From the NCBI GenBank assembly GCA_904501885.1, contig CAJGCP010000024.1, forward strand, positions 1 through 30,284: DNA of 30,284 nt, given 5' to 3'. This DNA is from an uncultured Acetatifactor sp. (GTDB taxonomy: Bacteria > Bacillota > Clostridia > Lachnospirales > Lachnospiraceae). The position numbers and the translations under genes are program-made. Shown in pieces: positions 6,872 through 13,772 of the stretch. Below the pieces are notes generated by a model. That model was not told the DNA's origin, did no database searches, and was given only the letters and a program-made list of their open reading frames with translations. The number at the start of each line of letters is the position of its first letter. Position 1 is the stretch's first letter.

Positions 6872-8827
6872 ATGAAAATCACATTAAAAGACGGCTCCGT
6901 AAAGGAGTACGCAGAAAGTAAAAGTGTATATGACATTGCGTTAGACATCAGCGAAGGTCTGGCAAGAGTGGCATGTTGTGCACTGGTAGATGGTAAGGTG
7001 GCAGACTTGAGAACGGTCATCGAAAACGACTGTGAGTTGAGCATTTGCACAGCTAACGATAAGGAAGGTTTGGCAACACTTCGTCATACGACCTCCCATG
7101 TGTTGGCAGAAGCGGTGAAGAATCTTTTCCCCGATGCAAAGCTTGCTATCGGTCCCAGCATTGACACGGGATATTACTATGACTTTGAGCATGCACCTTT
7201 TTCCAGAGAGGATTTGGATGCCATCGAAGCAGAGATGAAGAAAATCATCAAAAAGGGTGACAGACTGGAGAAGTTTACTCTTCCCAGAGAAGAAGCTATC
7301 AAGTTCATGGAAGAAAGACAGGAGCCTTATAAGGTAGAATTGATTCGTGATTTGCCCGAAGATGCTGTGATTTCTTTCTATCGTCAGGGCGAGTTCGTTG
7401 ATCTGTGTGCCGGTCCTCACATGATGAATACAAAGAACATCAAAGCATTCAAATTGATTTCTTCCTCCGGTGCGTACTGGAGAGGAAAATCCGAAAATAC
7501 CATGCTTCAGAGAATTTATGGAACTGCATTCAATAAGAAGGAAGAACTGGAAGAGTATTTGGTTTACTTGGAGAATGTGAAGAGTCGTGACCATAACAAG
7601 CTGGGTCGCGAGATGGAACTGTTCACCACCGTGGACGTGATTGGACAGGGCCTGCCCTTGTTAATGCCTAAGGGTGCAAAGATGATTCAGACCATGCAGC
7701 GCTGGATTGAGGATGAAGAGGAGAAGCGTGGTTATCTGCGTACCAAGACACCTTTGATGGCAAAGAGCGATTTGTATAAGATTTCCGGACATTGGGATCA
7801 TTACAAAGAGGGTATGTTTGTCATGGGCGAGGAAGAAACCGATAAGGAAGTATTTGCATTGCGTCCTATGACCTGCCCGTTCCAGTATTATGTATACAAG
7901 GCAAGCCAGAAATCCTACCGCGATTTGCCCATCCGTTATGGTGAAACCTCTACTTTGTTTAGAAATGAAGATTCCGGTGAAATGCACGGATTGACCCGTG
8001 TGCGCCAGTTTACCATTTCCGAAGGCCACTTGATTGTGAGACCTGATCAGATGGTAGAAGAGTTCAAGGGCTGTCTGGCATTGGCAAAATATTGTTTGGA
8101 TACTTTGGGCGTGGGTGATGATGTGACTTACAGATTGTCCAAATGGGATCCCGAGAACCCTGATAAATACATCGGTGGAGCAGAAGTTTGGGAAGAGACG
8201 GAAGGTCATATCCGTAGTGTCTTGAATGAGCTTGGCATTCCCTTCGTAGAAGGTGTTGGTGAGGCTGCATTCTATGGCCCCAAGGTAGACATCCAGGCGA
8301 AGAACGTTTACGGCAAAGAAGATACCATGATTACCATTCAGTGGGATGCTCTTTTGGCAGAGCAGTTCGATATGTACTATATTGATCAGAATGGTGAGAA
8401 GGTACGTCCTTATATCATTCACAGAACTTCTATGGGTTGTTATGAAAGAACGCTGGCGTGGCTGATTGAAAAATATGAAGGCAAATTCCCCACCTGGCTG
8501 TGTCCTGAGCAGGTTCGTATTCTTCCCATTTCCGAGAAGTTTAACGACTACGCTCAGAAAGTATTGGCAGGACTTCAGGAGAATGGTATTTTGGCAACCA
8601 TTGACGGACGTTCCGAGAAGATCGGATTTAAGATTCGTGAGGCCAGACTGAATAAGATCCCTTATATGTTGGTGGTTGGCCAGCAGGAAGAAGAGGAGAA
8701 TCTGGTTTCTGTCAGAAGTCGTTTTGCAGGCGATGAGGGACAGAAGACATTGGATGTCTTCGTTGACCAGATTTGCAAGGAAATCCGCACCAAGGAAATC
8801 CGCAAGGTGGAAGTGGAAGCCAACTAA
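6872..8827 (+). CDS. thrS: Threonyl-tRNA synthetase
   Basis: It charges tRNA-Thr with threonine. I chose ATG 6872 because AAAGGAG (6858-6864) sits eight bases upstream; an in-frame start at 6827 falls inside the terminator hairpin. The 651-residue protein has, in order, an N-terminal TGS domain (about 1-60), the editing domain with HTTSH (His72, His76) that removes mischarged serine, and the class II catalytic core. The core has zinc-ligand contexts MTCPF, EGHL and IIHRTS. The C-terminal anticodon-binding domain is around EKIGFKIREA. Expression is governed by the T-box leader. The length is normal and no defects are visible. Confidence 0.97.
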   Translation: MKITLKDGSVKEYAESKSVYDIALDISEGLARVACCALVDGKVADLRTVIENDCELSICTANDKEGLATLRHTTSHVLAEAVKNLFPDAKLAIGPSIDTGYYYDFEHAPFSREDLDAIEAEMKKIIKKGDRLEKFTLPREEAIKFMEERQEPYKVELIRDLPEDAVISFYRQGEFVDLCAGPHMMNTKNIKAFKLISSSGAYWRGKSENTMLQRIYGTAFNKKEELEEYLVYLENVKSRDHNKLGREMELFTTVDVIGQGLPLLMPKGAKMIQTMQRWIEDEEEKRGYLRTKTPLMAKSDLYKISGHWDHYKEGMFVMGEEETDKEVFALRPMTCPFQYYVYKASQKSYRDLPIRYGETSTLFRNEDSGEMHGLTRVRQFTISEGHLIVRPDQMVEEFKGCLALAKYCLDTLGVGDDVTYRLSKWDPENPDKYIGGAEVWEETEGHIRSVLNELGIPFVEGVGEAAFYGPKVDIQAKNVYGKEDTMITIQWDALLAEQFDMYYIDQNGEKVRPYIIHRTSMGCYERTLAWLIEKYEGKFPTWLCPEQVRILPISEKFNDYAQKVLAGLQENGILATIDGRSEKIGFKIREARLNKIPYMLVVGQQEEEENLVSVRSRFAGDEGQKTLDVFVDQICKEIRTKEIRKVEVEAN

Positions 8828-8874
8828 TAAAATTTAAAAATGTATGAAAAAATAAAATGATAGCCATACTAAAA

Positions 8875-8900
8875 GGGACAAAGTTAAAATGCTTTGTCCC
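8875..8900 (+). terminator. Possible thrS terminator or leader hairpin
   Basis: GGGACAAAG/CTTTGTCCC forms a 9-bp stem with an 8-base loop. The downstream sequence AATTTACTGCTTTT is a poor U-tract, so termination may be weak. Its last three bases also belong to a second hairpin (8898-8935). Confidence 0.45.
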
Positions 8901-8935
8901 AATTTACTGCTTTTGCACAGTATCGGTAAATTGGG
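8898..8935 (+). promoter_or_regulatory. Second, overlapping leader hairpin upstream of the DUF1540 gene
   Basis: CCCAATTTAC (8898-8907) pairs with GTAAATTGGG (8926-8935) in a perfect 10-bp stem ending 28 bases before the DUF1540 start codon. Its CCC is shared with the preceding hairpin, so the two cannot both form completely. Confidence 0.45.
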
Positions 8936-8963
8936 GAATACAACCGTGCAGAAGGAGGATTCT

Positions 8964-9284
8964 ATGGCAGATTTAAAATGTGCAGTGGAAAACTGTACCT
9001 ATAACAAAGAACATTTGTGCAGCAAGGGCGATATCATGGTGGGTGGCAAGCACGCTTGTGATTGCAAGGAAACCTGTTGTGAGAGTTTTAGACAGGGAGG
9101 CGCTGTATCCAATGCGTTCCAGAGTTCTGTAGCACACCCTCATAAAACCATCAGTATTGACTGCGAGGCTGTAAAATGCATCTACAACTCCAATTATAAA
9201 TGCGTGGCAGACCATGTGGATATCACCGGTTGTGGCGCAGGAGATTGCAGGGAGACATCTTGCGCAACCTTTAAAGAAAAGTAA
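8964..9284 (+). CDS. Tandem DUF1540 cysteine-rich protein
   Basis: A 106-residue protein built from two copies of the DUF1540 pattern: residues about 5-45 (CAVENCTYN...C...I.V.G..A...ETCCESF) and about 70-104 (CEAVKCIYN...C....VDITG.GA.DCRETSCATF). The regularly spaced cysteines suggest metal binding, but no function is established to my knowledge. ATG 8964 is preceded by GAAGGAGG at 8951-8958; the longer frame from 8889 is rejected because it starts inside leader hairpins. It stands alone between thrS and the infC leader. Confidence 0.85.
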   Translation: MADLKCAVENCTYNKEHLCSKGDIMVGGKHACDCKETCCESFRQGGAVSNAFQSSVAHPHKTISIDCEAVKCIYNSNYKCVADHVDITGCGAGDCRETSCATFKEK

Positions 9285-9331
9285 TACGTAACAGATAAGG
9301 GCTAAAGGTTTCACAAATTGAAAAATAATCG

Positions 9332-9360
9332 TTGACATGGGAAGAAGAGTATGGTATTCT
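9332..9360 (+). promoter_or_regulatory. Promoter of the infC-rpmI-rplT operon
   Basis: Perfect TTGACA (9332-9337), a 17-base spacer and TATTCT (9355-9360) preceded by TGG, an extended -10. The predicted start near 9367 coincides with the first leader hairpin. Confidence 0.8.
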
Positions 9361-9366
9361 ACTTAA

Positions 9367-9553
9367 GCGTGTGATGTGCACACGCGGACAACAAAGCAGA
9401 GTATCCACTCTCACCTTGCGATAATTGAGTCGTAAGCGTCAATGAAACAAAGCCATATCCGAGTGTATTAGAATGGATGGCGCATAGGTCTGCAAGCGGA
9501 CGCTATGGGATTGTGAATTGTTAAGTGGATAGTTATGCTATCCACTTTTTTTC
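9367..9553 (+). promoter_or_regulatory. L20-type autoregulatory leader of infC-rpmI-rplT
   Basis: In Bacillota this operon is controlled by an L20-binding leader that switches between antitermination and termination. The leader opens with hairpin GCGTGTG/CACACGC (9367-9373/9379-9385). It then has a small hairpin, AGAG-TATCCA-CTCT (9398-9411), and ends in the terminator at 9523-9547. TATCCACT (9402-9409) is exactly complementary to AGTGGATA (9524-9531) in the terminator's left arm, so it can act as the competing antiterminator strand. The L20 call rests on gene context and this layout, since I cannot run a covariance model. Confidence 0.75.
9523..9553 (+). terminator. Attenuator terminator before infC
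   Basis: AAGTGGATAG/CTATCCACTT forms a perfect 10-bp stem with a 5-base loop, followed by six T residues. It lies only a few bases upstream of the infC ribosome binding site at 9558-9563. Confidence 0.85.
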
Positions 9554-9570
9554 GTATGGAGGGTACGGTC

Positions 9571-10077
9571 ATTAGCGATTACATGATTAATGAACAAATC
9601 AGAGACAAGGAAGTACGTCTCATTGGCGAGGAAGGCCAGCAGTTAGGAATTATGTCTGCAAAAGAAGCTCAGAAATTAGCAGAAGATGCAGGACTTGATT
9701 TGGTAAAGATTGCCCCTACTGCAAATCCGCCCGTTTGCAAGATTATTGACTATGGTAAGTTCAGGTATGAACAGGCCAGAAAAGAAAAAGAAGCGAAGAA
9801 GAAACAGAAGGTTGTGGAAATCAAAGAGATTCGTTTGTCTCCCAACATTGATACCAACGACCTGAATACAAAAGTTGGCGCAGCAAGAAAGTTTATTTCC
9901 AAAGGCGACAAGGTGAAGGTAACACTTCGTTTCCGTGGTCGTGAAATGGCACATATGAATACCAGCAAGCATATCTTAGATGATTTTGCTGAAAGTCTGT
10001 CCGATGTGGCTACCGTGGAGAAGGCTCCCAAGGTAGAGGGCAGAAGTATGACAATGTTTTTAACTGAGAAGCGATAG
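9571..10077 (+). CDS. infC: Translation initiation factor IF-3, starting at an AUU codon
   Basis: IF-3 binds the 30S subunit, prevents premature 50S joining and checks start codons. The 168-residue product begins MSDYMINEQIRDKEVRLIG, has the N-terminal domain (about 1-75), a lysine-rich linker and the C-terminal domain with FRGREMAH. GGAGGG (9558-9563) is seven bases before an in-frame ATT at 9571. The next ATG (9583) is 19 bases away, and the only upstream ATG at 9556 overlaps the Shine-Dalgarno. An AUU start fits the known self-control of infC in bacteria, where IF-3 discriminates against its own unusual start codon. It is first in the operon with rpmI and rplT. Confidence 0.93.
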   Translation: MSDYMINEQIRDKEVRLIGEEGQQLGIMSAKEAQKLAEDAGLDLVKIAPTANPPVCKIIDYGKFRYEQARKEKEAKKKQKVVEIKEIRLSPNIDTNDLNTKVGAARKFISKGDKVKVTLRFRGREMAHMNTSKHILDDFAESLSDVATVEKAPKVEGRSMTMFLTEKR

Positions 10078-10125
10078 TTCGCACTTTGGTTAAAATAGAT
10101 TAATTAATTTTAGGAGGATAAAGTT

Positions 10126-10323
10126 ATGCCCAAAATGAAGACAAGCAGAGCAGCTGCAAAGCGCTTTAAGTTAACCGGAACAGGTAAGTTGAAAAGAAGT
10201 AAGGCTTATAAGCGCCATATCTTGACCAAGAAGACTACGAAGACCAAACGTAATCTTAGAAAGCCTGCTATGACAGACGCTACAAACGTAAAGAATATGA
10301 AGAAGATTCTGCCCTATTTATAA
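10126..10323 (+). CDS. rpmI: Ribosomal protein bL35
   Basis: A 65-residue, very basic protein with the typical MPKMKTSRAAAKRFKLTG start and a lysine/arginine-rich body; component of the 50S subunit. AGGAGG lies before the ATG. It is in the standard infC-rpmI-rplT order, with 48 bases from infC and 25 to rplT, so it shares their promoter and leader. Confidence 0.97.
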   Translation: MPKMKTSRAAAKRFKLTGTGKLKRSKAYKRHILTKKTTKTKRNLRKPAMTDATNVKNMKKILPYL

Positions 10324-10348
10324 GAACAGGCAAGGAGGAAATTGAGAC

Positions 10349-10705
10349 ATGGCAAGAATTAAAGGTGGCTTGAATGCCAAGAAAAAACACAATAGAGTAT
10401 TGAAACTTGCAAAGGGATATAGAGGCGCAAGAAGCAACCAGTACAGAATTGCTAAGCAGTCTGTTATGAGAGCTTTGGCTACTTCCTATGCAGGTAGAAA
10501 AGAAAGAAAGCGTCAGTTCCGTCAGTTGTGGATTGCTCGTATCAACGCAGCAGCAAGATTGAACGGCCTTTCCTACAGCAGATTTATGTATGGCTTGAAG
10601 TTGGCAGGTGTTGAAATGAACAGAAAGATGCTTGCTGAGATGGCAGTAAATGATGCAGAGGGCTTCAAGACTCTGGCAGAAGTAGCAAAGAGCAAACTTG
10701 CATAA
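10349..10705 (+). CDS. rplT: Ribosomal protein bL20
   Basis: A 118-residue 23S rRNA-binding protein needed early in 50S assembly, with the characteristic MARIKGGLNAKKKHNR N-terminus, GYRGARS and the RQLWIARINAA region. In related bacteria it is the repressor of its own operon through the upstream leader. AGGAGG is 10 bases before the ATG. A strong terminator follows 15 bases after the stop, closing the operon. Confidence 0.97.
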   Translation: MARIKGGLNAKKKHNRVLKLAKGYRGARSNQYRIAKQSVMRALATSYAGRKERKRQFRQLWIARINAAARLNGLSYSRFMYGLKLAGVEMNRKMLAEMAVNDAEGFKTLAEVAKSKLA

Positions 10706-10720
10706 TGATACTATGAAGAC

Positions 10721-10750
10721 AAAACCTCGGCGAATATTAGCCGAGGTTTT
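10721..10750 (+). terminator. Terminator of infC-rpmI-rplT
   Basis: AAAACCTCGGC/GCCGAGGTTTT forms an 11-bp perfect stem with an 8-base loop and a terminal T run. It ends 6 bases before tRNA-Gly, so that tRNA needs either read-through or a promoter that I cannot identify. Confidence 0.85.
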
Positions 10751-10756
10751 ATGTTC

Positions 10757-10827
10757 GCAGATATGGTTCATCGGTAGAACGCTAGCTTCCCAAGCTGGAA
10801 AGGCGGGTTCGACTCCCGTTATCTGCT
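10757..10827 (+). tRNA. tRNA-Gly (anticodon CCC)
   Basis: A 71-base cloverleaf: acceptor GCAGATA/TATCTGC, D arm GTTC/GAAC, anticodon stem CTAGC/GCTGG with loop TTCCCAA (anticodon CCC at 10789-10791), and T arm GCGGG-TTCGACT-CCCGT. The discriminator is T and CCA is not encoded. It reads GGG codons. It lies 21 bases before pepD and is probably on the same transcript. Confidence 0.92.
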
Positions 10828-10848
10828 TCACACACGATTGGAGGCATT

Positions 10849-12297
10849 ATGGCAGTATTATCACAGTTGGAACCGAAATCGGTATTTCGCTTTTTTGAAG
10901 AAATTTCACAAATTCCCCATGGGTCAGGCAATGTAGAACAGATCAGTGACTATCTGGTGCAATTTGCGAAGGAAAGAAATTTGTTTTACATTCAGGATGC
11001 AATTAAGAATGTGATTATCGTCAAAGAAGCAACAGAAGGATACGAGAAGGAGCCGGCGGTCATTATCCAGGGACATATGGACATGGTGGCAGTGAAAAAG
11101 CCGGATTGTCCTATTGATATGAAGAGCCAGGGATTGCAAATGGCAGTAAACGGTGATTTCATATATGCAGAAGGTACCAGTCTGGGTGGTGACGATGGCA
11201 TTGCAGTGGCATATGCATTGGCCATTTTAGATGCAGATGACATCAAGCATCCCCGCCTGGAGGTGGTGATTACCGTGGACGAAGAGACCGGTATGGACGG
11301 TGCGAGAGCCATTGATTTATCCATGCTTCAGGGGAAGCGACTGTTAAATCTTGATTCCGAAGAGGAAGGCATCCTTTTGACCAGCTGTGCAGGTGGTGCC
11401 AGAGTGAAATGCGAGATGCAGGCGTCTCAGTTACAGACGGAAGGAATGTTGTTAGAACTGGAATTGAGCGGCTTGCTTGGCGGGCATTCCGGTGCTGAAA
11501 TTCATAAAGAGAGAGCAAATTCCAACTGCCTGATGGGCAGAGTTTTGTACGCGTTATTGCAGGAATTAGATCTGCGATTAATTTCTATGGAAGGTGGTCT
11601 GGCAGACAATGCCATTCCCAGACAGACCAAGGCGGTGATTAGTGTAAATGAAACAGTTGCGGAACACCTTGGAACAGCTGTTAAAAAGTTGGAAAAAGAG
11701 TTGCAGGGAGAGTATGCCGGAAAAGACGATGGGCTATATCTGACTTGCAAGAGAATCGGTATCCAAGAAACTGTCGGCATATCTGAAGACGACACGATGA
11801 AAATGGTAGCCATGCTGATTGCACTTCCCAATGGTGTGCAGACCATGAGCGCGGATATGCCCGGATTGGTGGAGACCTCTTTGAATTTGGGAATATTGAA
11901 ATTTGAGAATGGGCGCCTGCTGGCAGAATTTGCAGTGCGCAGCAGCGTGGAGAGCGCAAAACATGCGTTGATAGATAAAATGAGAGCCATTACCTACCTG
12001 GCCGGCGGAAGTATGGAAGTATCCGGTGATTATCCCGGATGGAAATACCGTAAGGAATCTCCCCTTCGCGAGAAAATGATTGCCGTATATGAAGAAATGT
12101 ATGGGGAAACACCAAAAATTGAGGCTATTCATGCGGGCTTGGAGTGTGGTATATTAGGAAGCAAGATAGAAGATTTGGATTGTGTTTCTTTTGGACCCGA
12201 TATGAAAGACATTCACACAACCGAGGAAGTGTTGAGTGTTTCATCTACCCAAAGAGTTTGGCAGTATCTTTTGAAGGTGCTGGCAACCAAGGATTGA
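10849..12297 (+). CDS. pepD: Aminoacyl-histidine dipeptidase (PepD, M20 family)
   Basis: A cytosolic di-zinc metallopeptidase that hydrolyses dipeptides such as X-His, recycling amino acids. The 482-residue length is usual. Metal-ligand contexts visible are QGHMDMV (about residues 74-80), LGGDDGIAVA and DEETGMDGA, followed by the lid domain with GGHSGAEIH and a C-terminal HAGLECG. TTGGAGGC precedes the ATG. The gene follows tRNA-Gly closely and precedes an AI-2E family permease by 51 bases. The exact dipeptide preference cannot be read from sequence. Confidence 0.93.
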   Translation: MAVLSQLEPKSVFRFFEEISQIPHGSGNVEQISDYLVQFAKERNLFYIQDAIKNVIIVKEATEGYEKEPAVIIQGHMDMVAVKKPDCPIDMKSQGLQMAVNGDFIYAEGTSLGGDDGIAVAYALAILDADDIKHPRLEVVITVDEETGMDGARAIDLSMLQGKRLLNLDSEEEGILLTSCAGGARVKCEMQASQLQTEGMLLELELSGLLGGHSGAEIHKERANSNCLMGRVLYALLQELDLRLISMEGGLADNAIPRQTKAVISVNETVAEHLGTAVKKLEKELQGEYAGKDDGLYLTCKRIGIQETVGISEDDTMKMVAMLIALPNGVQTMSADMPGLVETSLNLGILKFENGRLLAEFAVRSSVESAKHALIDKMRAITYLAGGSMEVSGDYPGWKYRKESPLREKMIAVYEEMYGETPKIEAIHAGLECGILGSKIEDLDCVSFGPDMKDIHTTEEVLSVSSTQRVWQYLLKVLATKD

Positions 12298-12348
12298 TTG
12301 GTCATTTGATCTAAGTGACTATGCAGAAAGGACGAAGCAGAAGAGATT

Positions 12349-13536
12349 ATGGAAATAAGCAAGGCAAAGATGAAACAAATTAGAAATCTGATGTTATTGG
12401 CTGCGGTACTGATACTGCTTGTGGCTAATAGCAAGGCGACCATAGCCGGATTACAATTGTTGACAAAGGTTCTGACCCCTGTCATTGCCGGTGGTATCGT
12501 GGCGTTTATCTTAAATTTGCCCATGCGTGCCTATGAAAGACTTCTGTTTGGGAAAGCGAAAAGAAAATTTGTGTTGGCTATCAAACGTCCGGTATGCTAT
12601 ATTCTGGCATTTATTACGGTGGGGTTAATTGTTGCCGGCGTGTTGTTGACAGTTATTCCTCAAATTACGGAAACGGTAGGGATACTAGGTAAAAAGATTC
12701 CCATTTTTATGGAGGACGCCATTGCCTTTTTGGAAAAAATGGCAAAGGATTATCCCCAATTGAACGATTTGATTGCTAGCCTAGAGAATAATCCCGTCAA
12801 TTGGGATACCATGTTAGACAAGGTCGGCAGTTTTCTGAAGGATGGAGTGGGCAATGTGCTGAATTCTACTTTCAGTGTGGCCAGCGGACTTGTGTCCGGT
12901 GTGGCAAATGGTATTATCGCCTTGATTTTTTCCATCTATATATTGTTCCAAAAGGAAAAATTGGCAAACCAGGGTACACGTATTGTGACAGCCTATTTGC
13001 CTGAGAAGACGGCAAATAACATGCTTCGGGTGCTTGGTATCCTGCAACGCAACTTCAGCAATTTTATCACAGGCCAGTGTATTGAAGCATTGGTAATCGG
13101 TACCTTGATTTTTGTTTCCATGAGTATTTTCAGAATGCCCTATGCACCGATGATTGCAGTGCTGACTGCGTTCACTTCTCTGATTCCCATTGTGGGAGCA
13201 TTCGTGGGATGTGTGGTTGGCGCCTTCCTGATTTTGATTGAGAATCCTGTGACAGCTTTTTGGTTTGTGATTATGTTCCTGATTCTCCAGCAGATTGAAG
13301 GTAACCTGATTTATCCTAAGGTAGTGGGCAATTCTGTAGGTCTTCCTTCTCTGTGGGTCTTGTTTGCTGTTACCGTGGGTGGTAGCTTGTTTGGTATTAT
13401 GGGCATCCTGTGCTTTATCCCTATTTTATCTACGGTGTACTTCTTGTTAAGAGAAAATGTGGATGCGCGGAATGCCGCAAAACAGGCAGAAAATAAGGTG
13501 TGTGAGGTCTCTGAGGAGCAGGAAAAAGAGGAGTAA
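12349..13536 (+). CDS. AI-2E family (UPF0118) membrane transporter
   Basis: A 395-residue integral membrane protein with hydrophobic segments at about 12-30, 35-55, 80-105, a central less hydrophobic domain, then 165-185 and four or five closely spaced helices from about 235 to 370. The PxxPxxxA-like region AYAPMIAVLTAFTSLIPIVG is split by charged loops as in the AI-2E/YdiK/PerM family. Members are proposed exporters of autoinducer-2 or Na+/H+ antiporters; the substrate here is unknown. The C-terminal tail is charged and glutamate-rich. The start ATG has a weak AGAAGAG site upstream. Confidence 0.85.
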   Translation: MEISKAKMKQIRNLMLLAAVLILLVANSKATIAGLQLLTKVLTPVIAGGIVAFILNLPMRAYERLLFGKAKRKFVLAIKRPVCYILAFITVGLIVAGVLLTVIPQITETVGILGKKIPIFMEDAIAFLEKMAKDYPQLNDLIASLENNPVNWDTMLDKVGSFLKDGVGNVLNSTFSVASGLVSGVANGIIALIFSIYILFQKEKLANQGTRIVTAYLPEKTANNMLRVLGILQRNFSNFITGQCIEALVIGTLIFVSMSIFRMPYAPMIAVLTAFTSLIPIVGAFVGCVVGAFLILIENPVTAFWFVIMFLILQQIEGNLIYPKVVGNSVGLPSLWVLFAVTVGGSLFGIMGILCFIPILSTVYFLLRENVDARNAAKQAENKVCEVSEEQEKEE

Positions 13537-13567
13537 ATATTTATTTCAAAAAAAATAAAAAAAGTAC

Positions 13568-13596
13568 TTGCTTTTTTCTGAACCTCATAATATAAT
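13568..13596 (+). promoter_or_regulatory. Promoter of tRNA-Pro
   Basis: TTGCTT (13568-13573), a 17-base spacer and a perfect TATAAT (13591-13596), 11 bases before the mature tRNA 5' end. Confidence 0.7.
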
Positions 13597-13607
13597 GAGA
13601 TAGTTCT

Positions 13608-13682
13608 CGGGGTGTGGCTCAGCTTGGTTAGAGCGCCGTCTTAGGGAGGCGGAGGTCGCGAGTTCGAATCCCGCCACTCCGA
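13608..13682 (+). tRNA. tRNA-Pro (anticodon AGG)
   Basis: A 75-base cloverleaf with acceptor CGGGGTG/CACTCCG (one G-U pair), D arm GCTC/GAGC, anticodon stem CCGTC/GGCGG and loop TTAGGGA (anticodon AGG at 13643-13645). The discriminator is A and CCA is not encoded. C1-G72, A73, G35, G36 and G37 are proline identity features. A34 is unusual in bacteria and probably becomes inosine. The T stem GCGAG/CCCGC has one A-C mismatch. Its own promoter and terminator make it a single-gene unit. Confidence 0.9.
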
Positions 13683-13689
13683 TAGAAGA

Positions 13690-13716
13690 AGCATCGACGC
13701 TTGTCGGTGCTTTTTT
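13690..13716 (+). terminator. Terminator of tRNA-Pro
   Basis: AGCATCGAC/GTCGGTGCT forms a 9-bp stem with one T-G pair and a GCTT loop, followed by TTTTT, immediately after the tRNA. Confidence 0.85.
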
Positions 13717-13772
13717 CATTCATAAAAACATTGGGTAAAATGATTCTTATGCTGGATATAAAGGGAGGTATC

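Noticed and set aside
8889..8963. 25-residue N-terminal extension of the DUF1540 protein
   Set aside because: It begins inside a leader hairpin without a ribosome site, whereas ATG 8964 has GAAGGAGG at correct spacing and matches the domain boundary.
9535..9570. Upstream start for IF-3 at TTG 9535 or ATG 9556
   Set aside because: Both lie in the terminator or on the Shine-Dalgarno itself; the ATT at 9571 is the only start with proper spacing.
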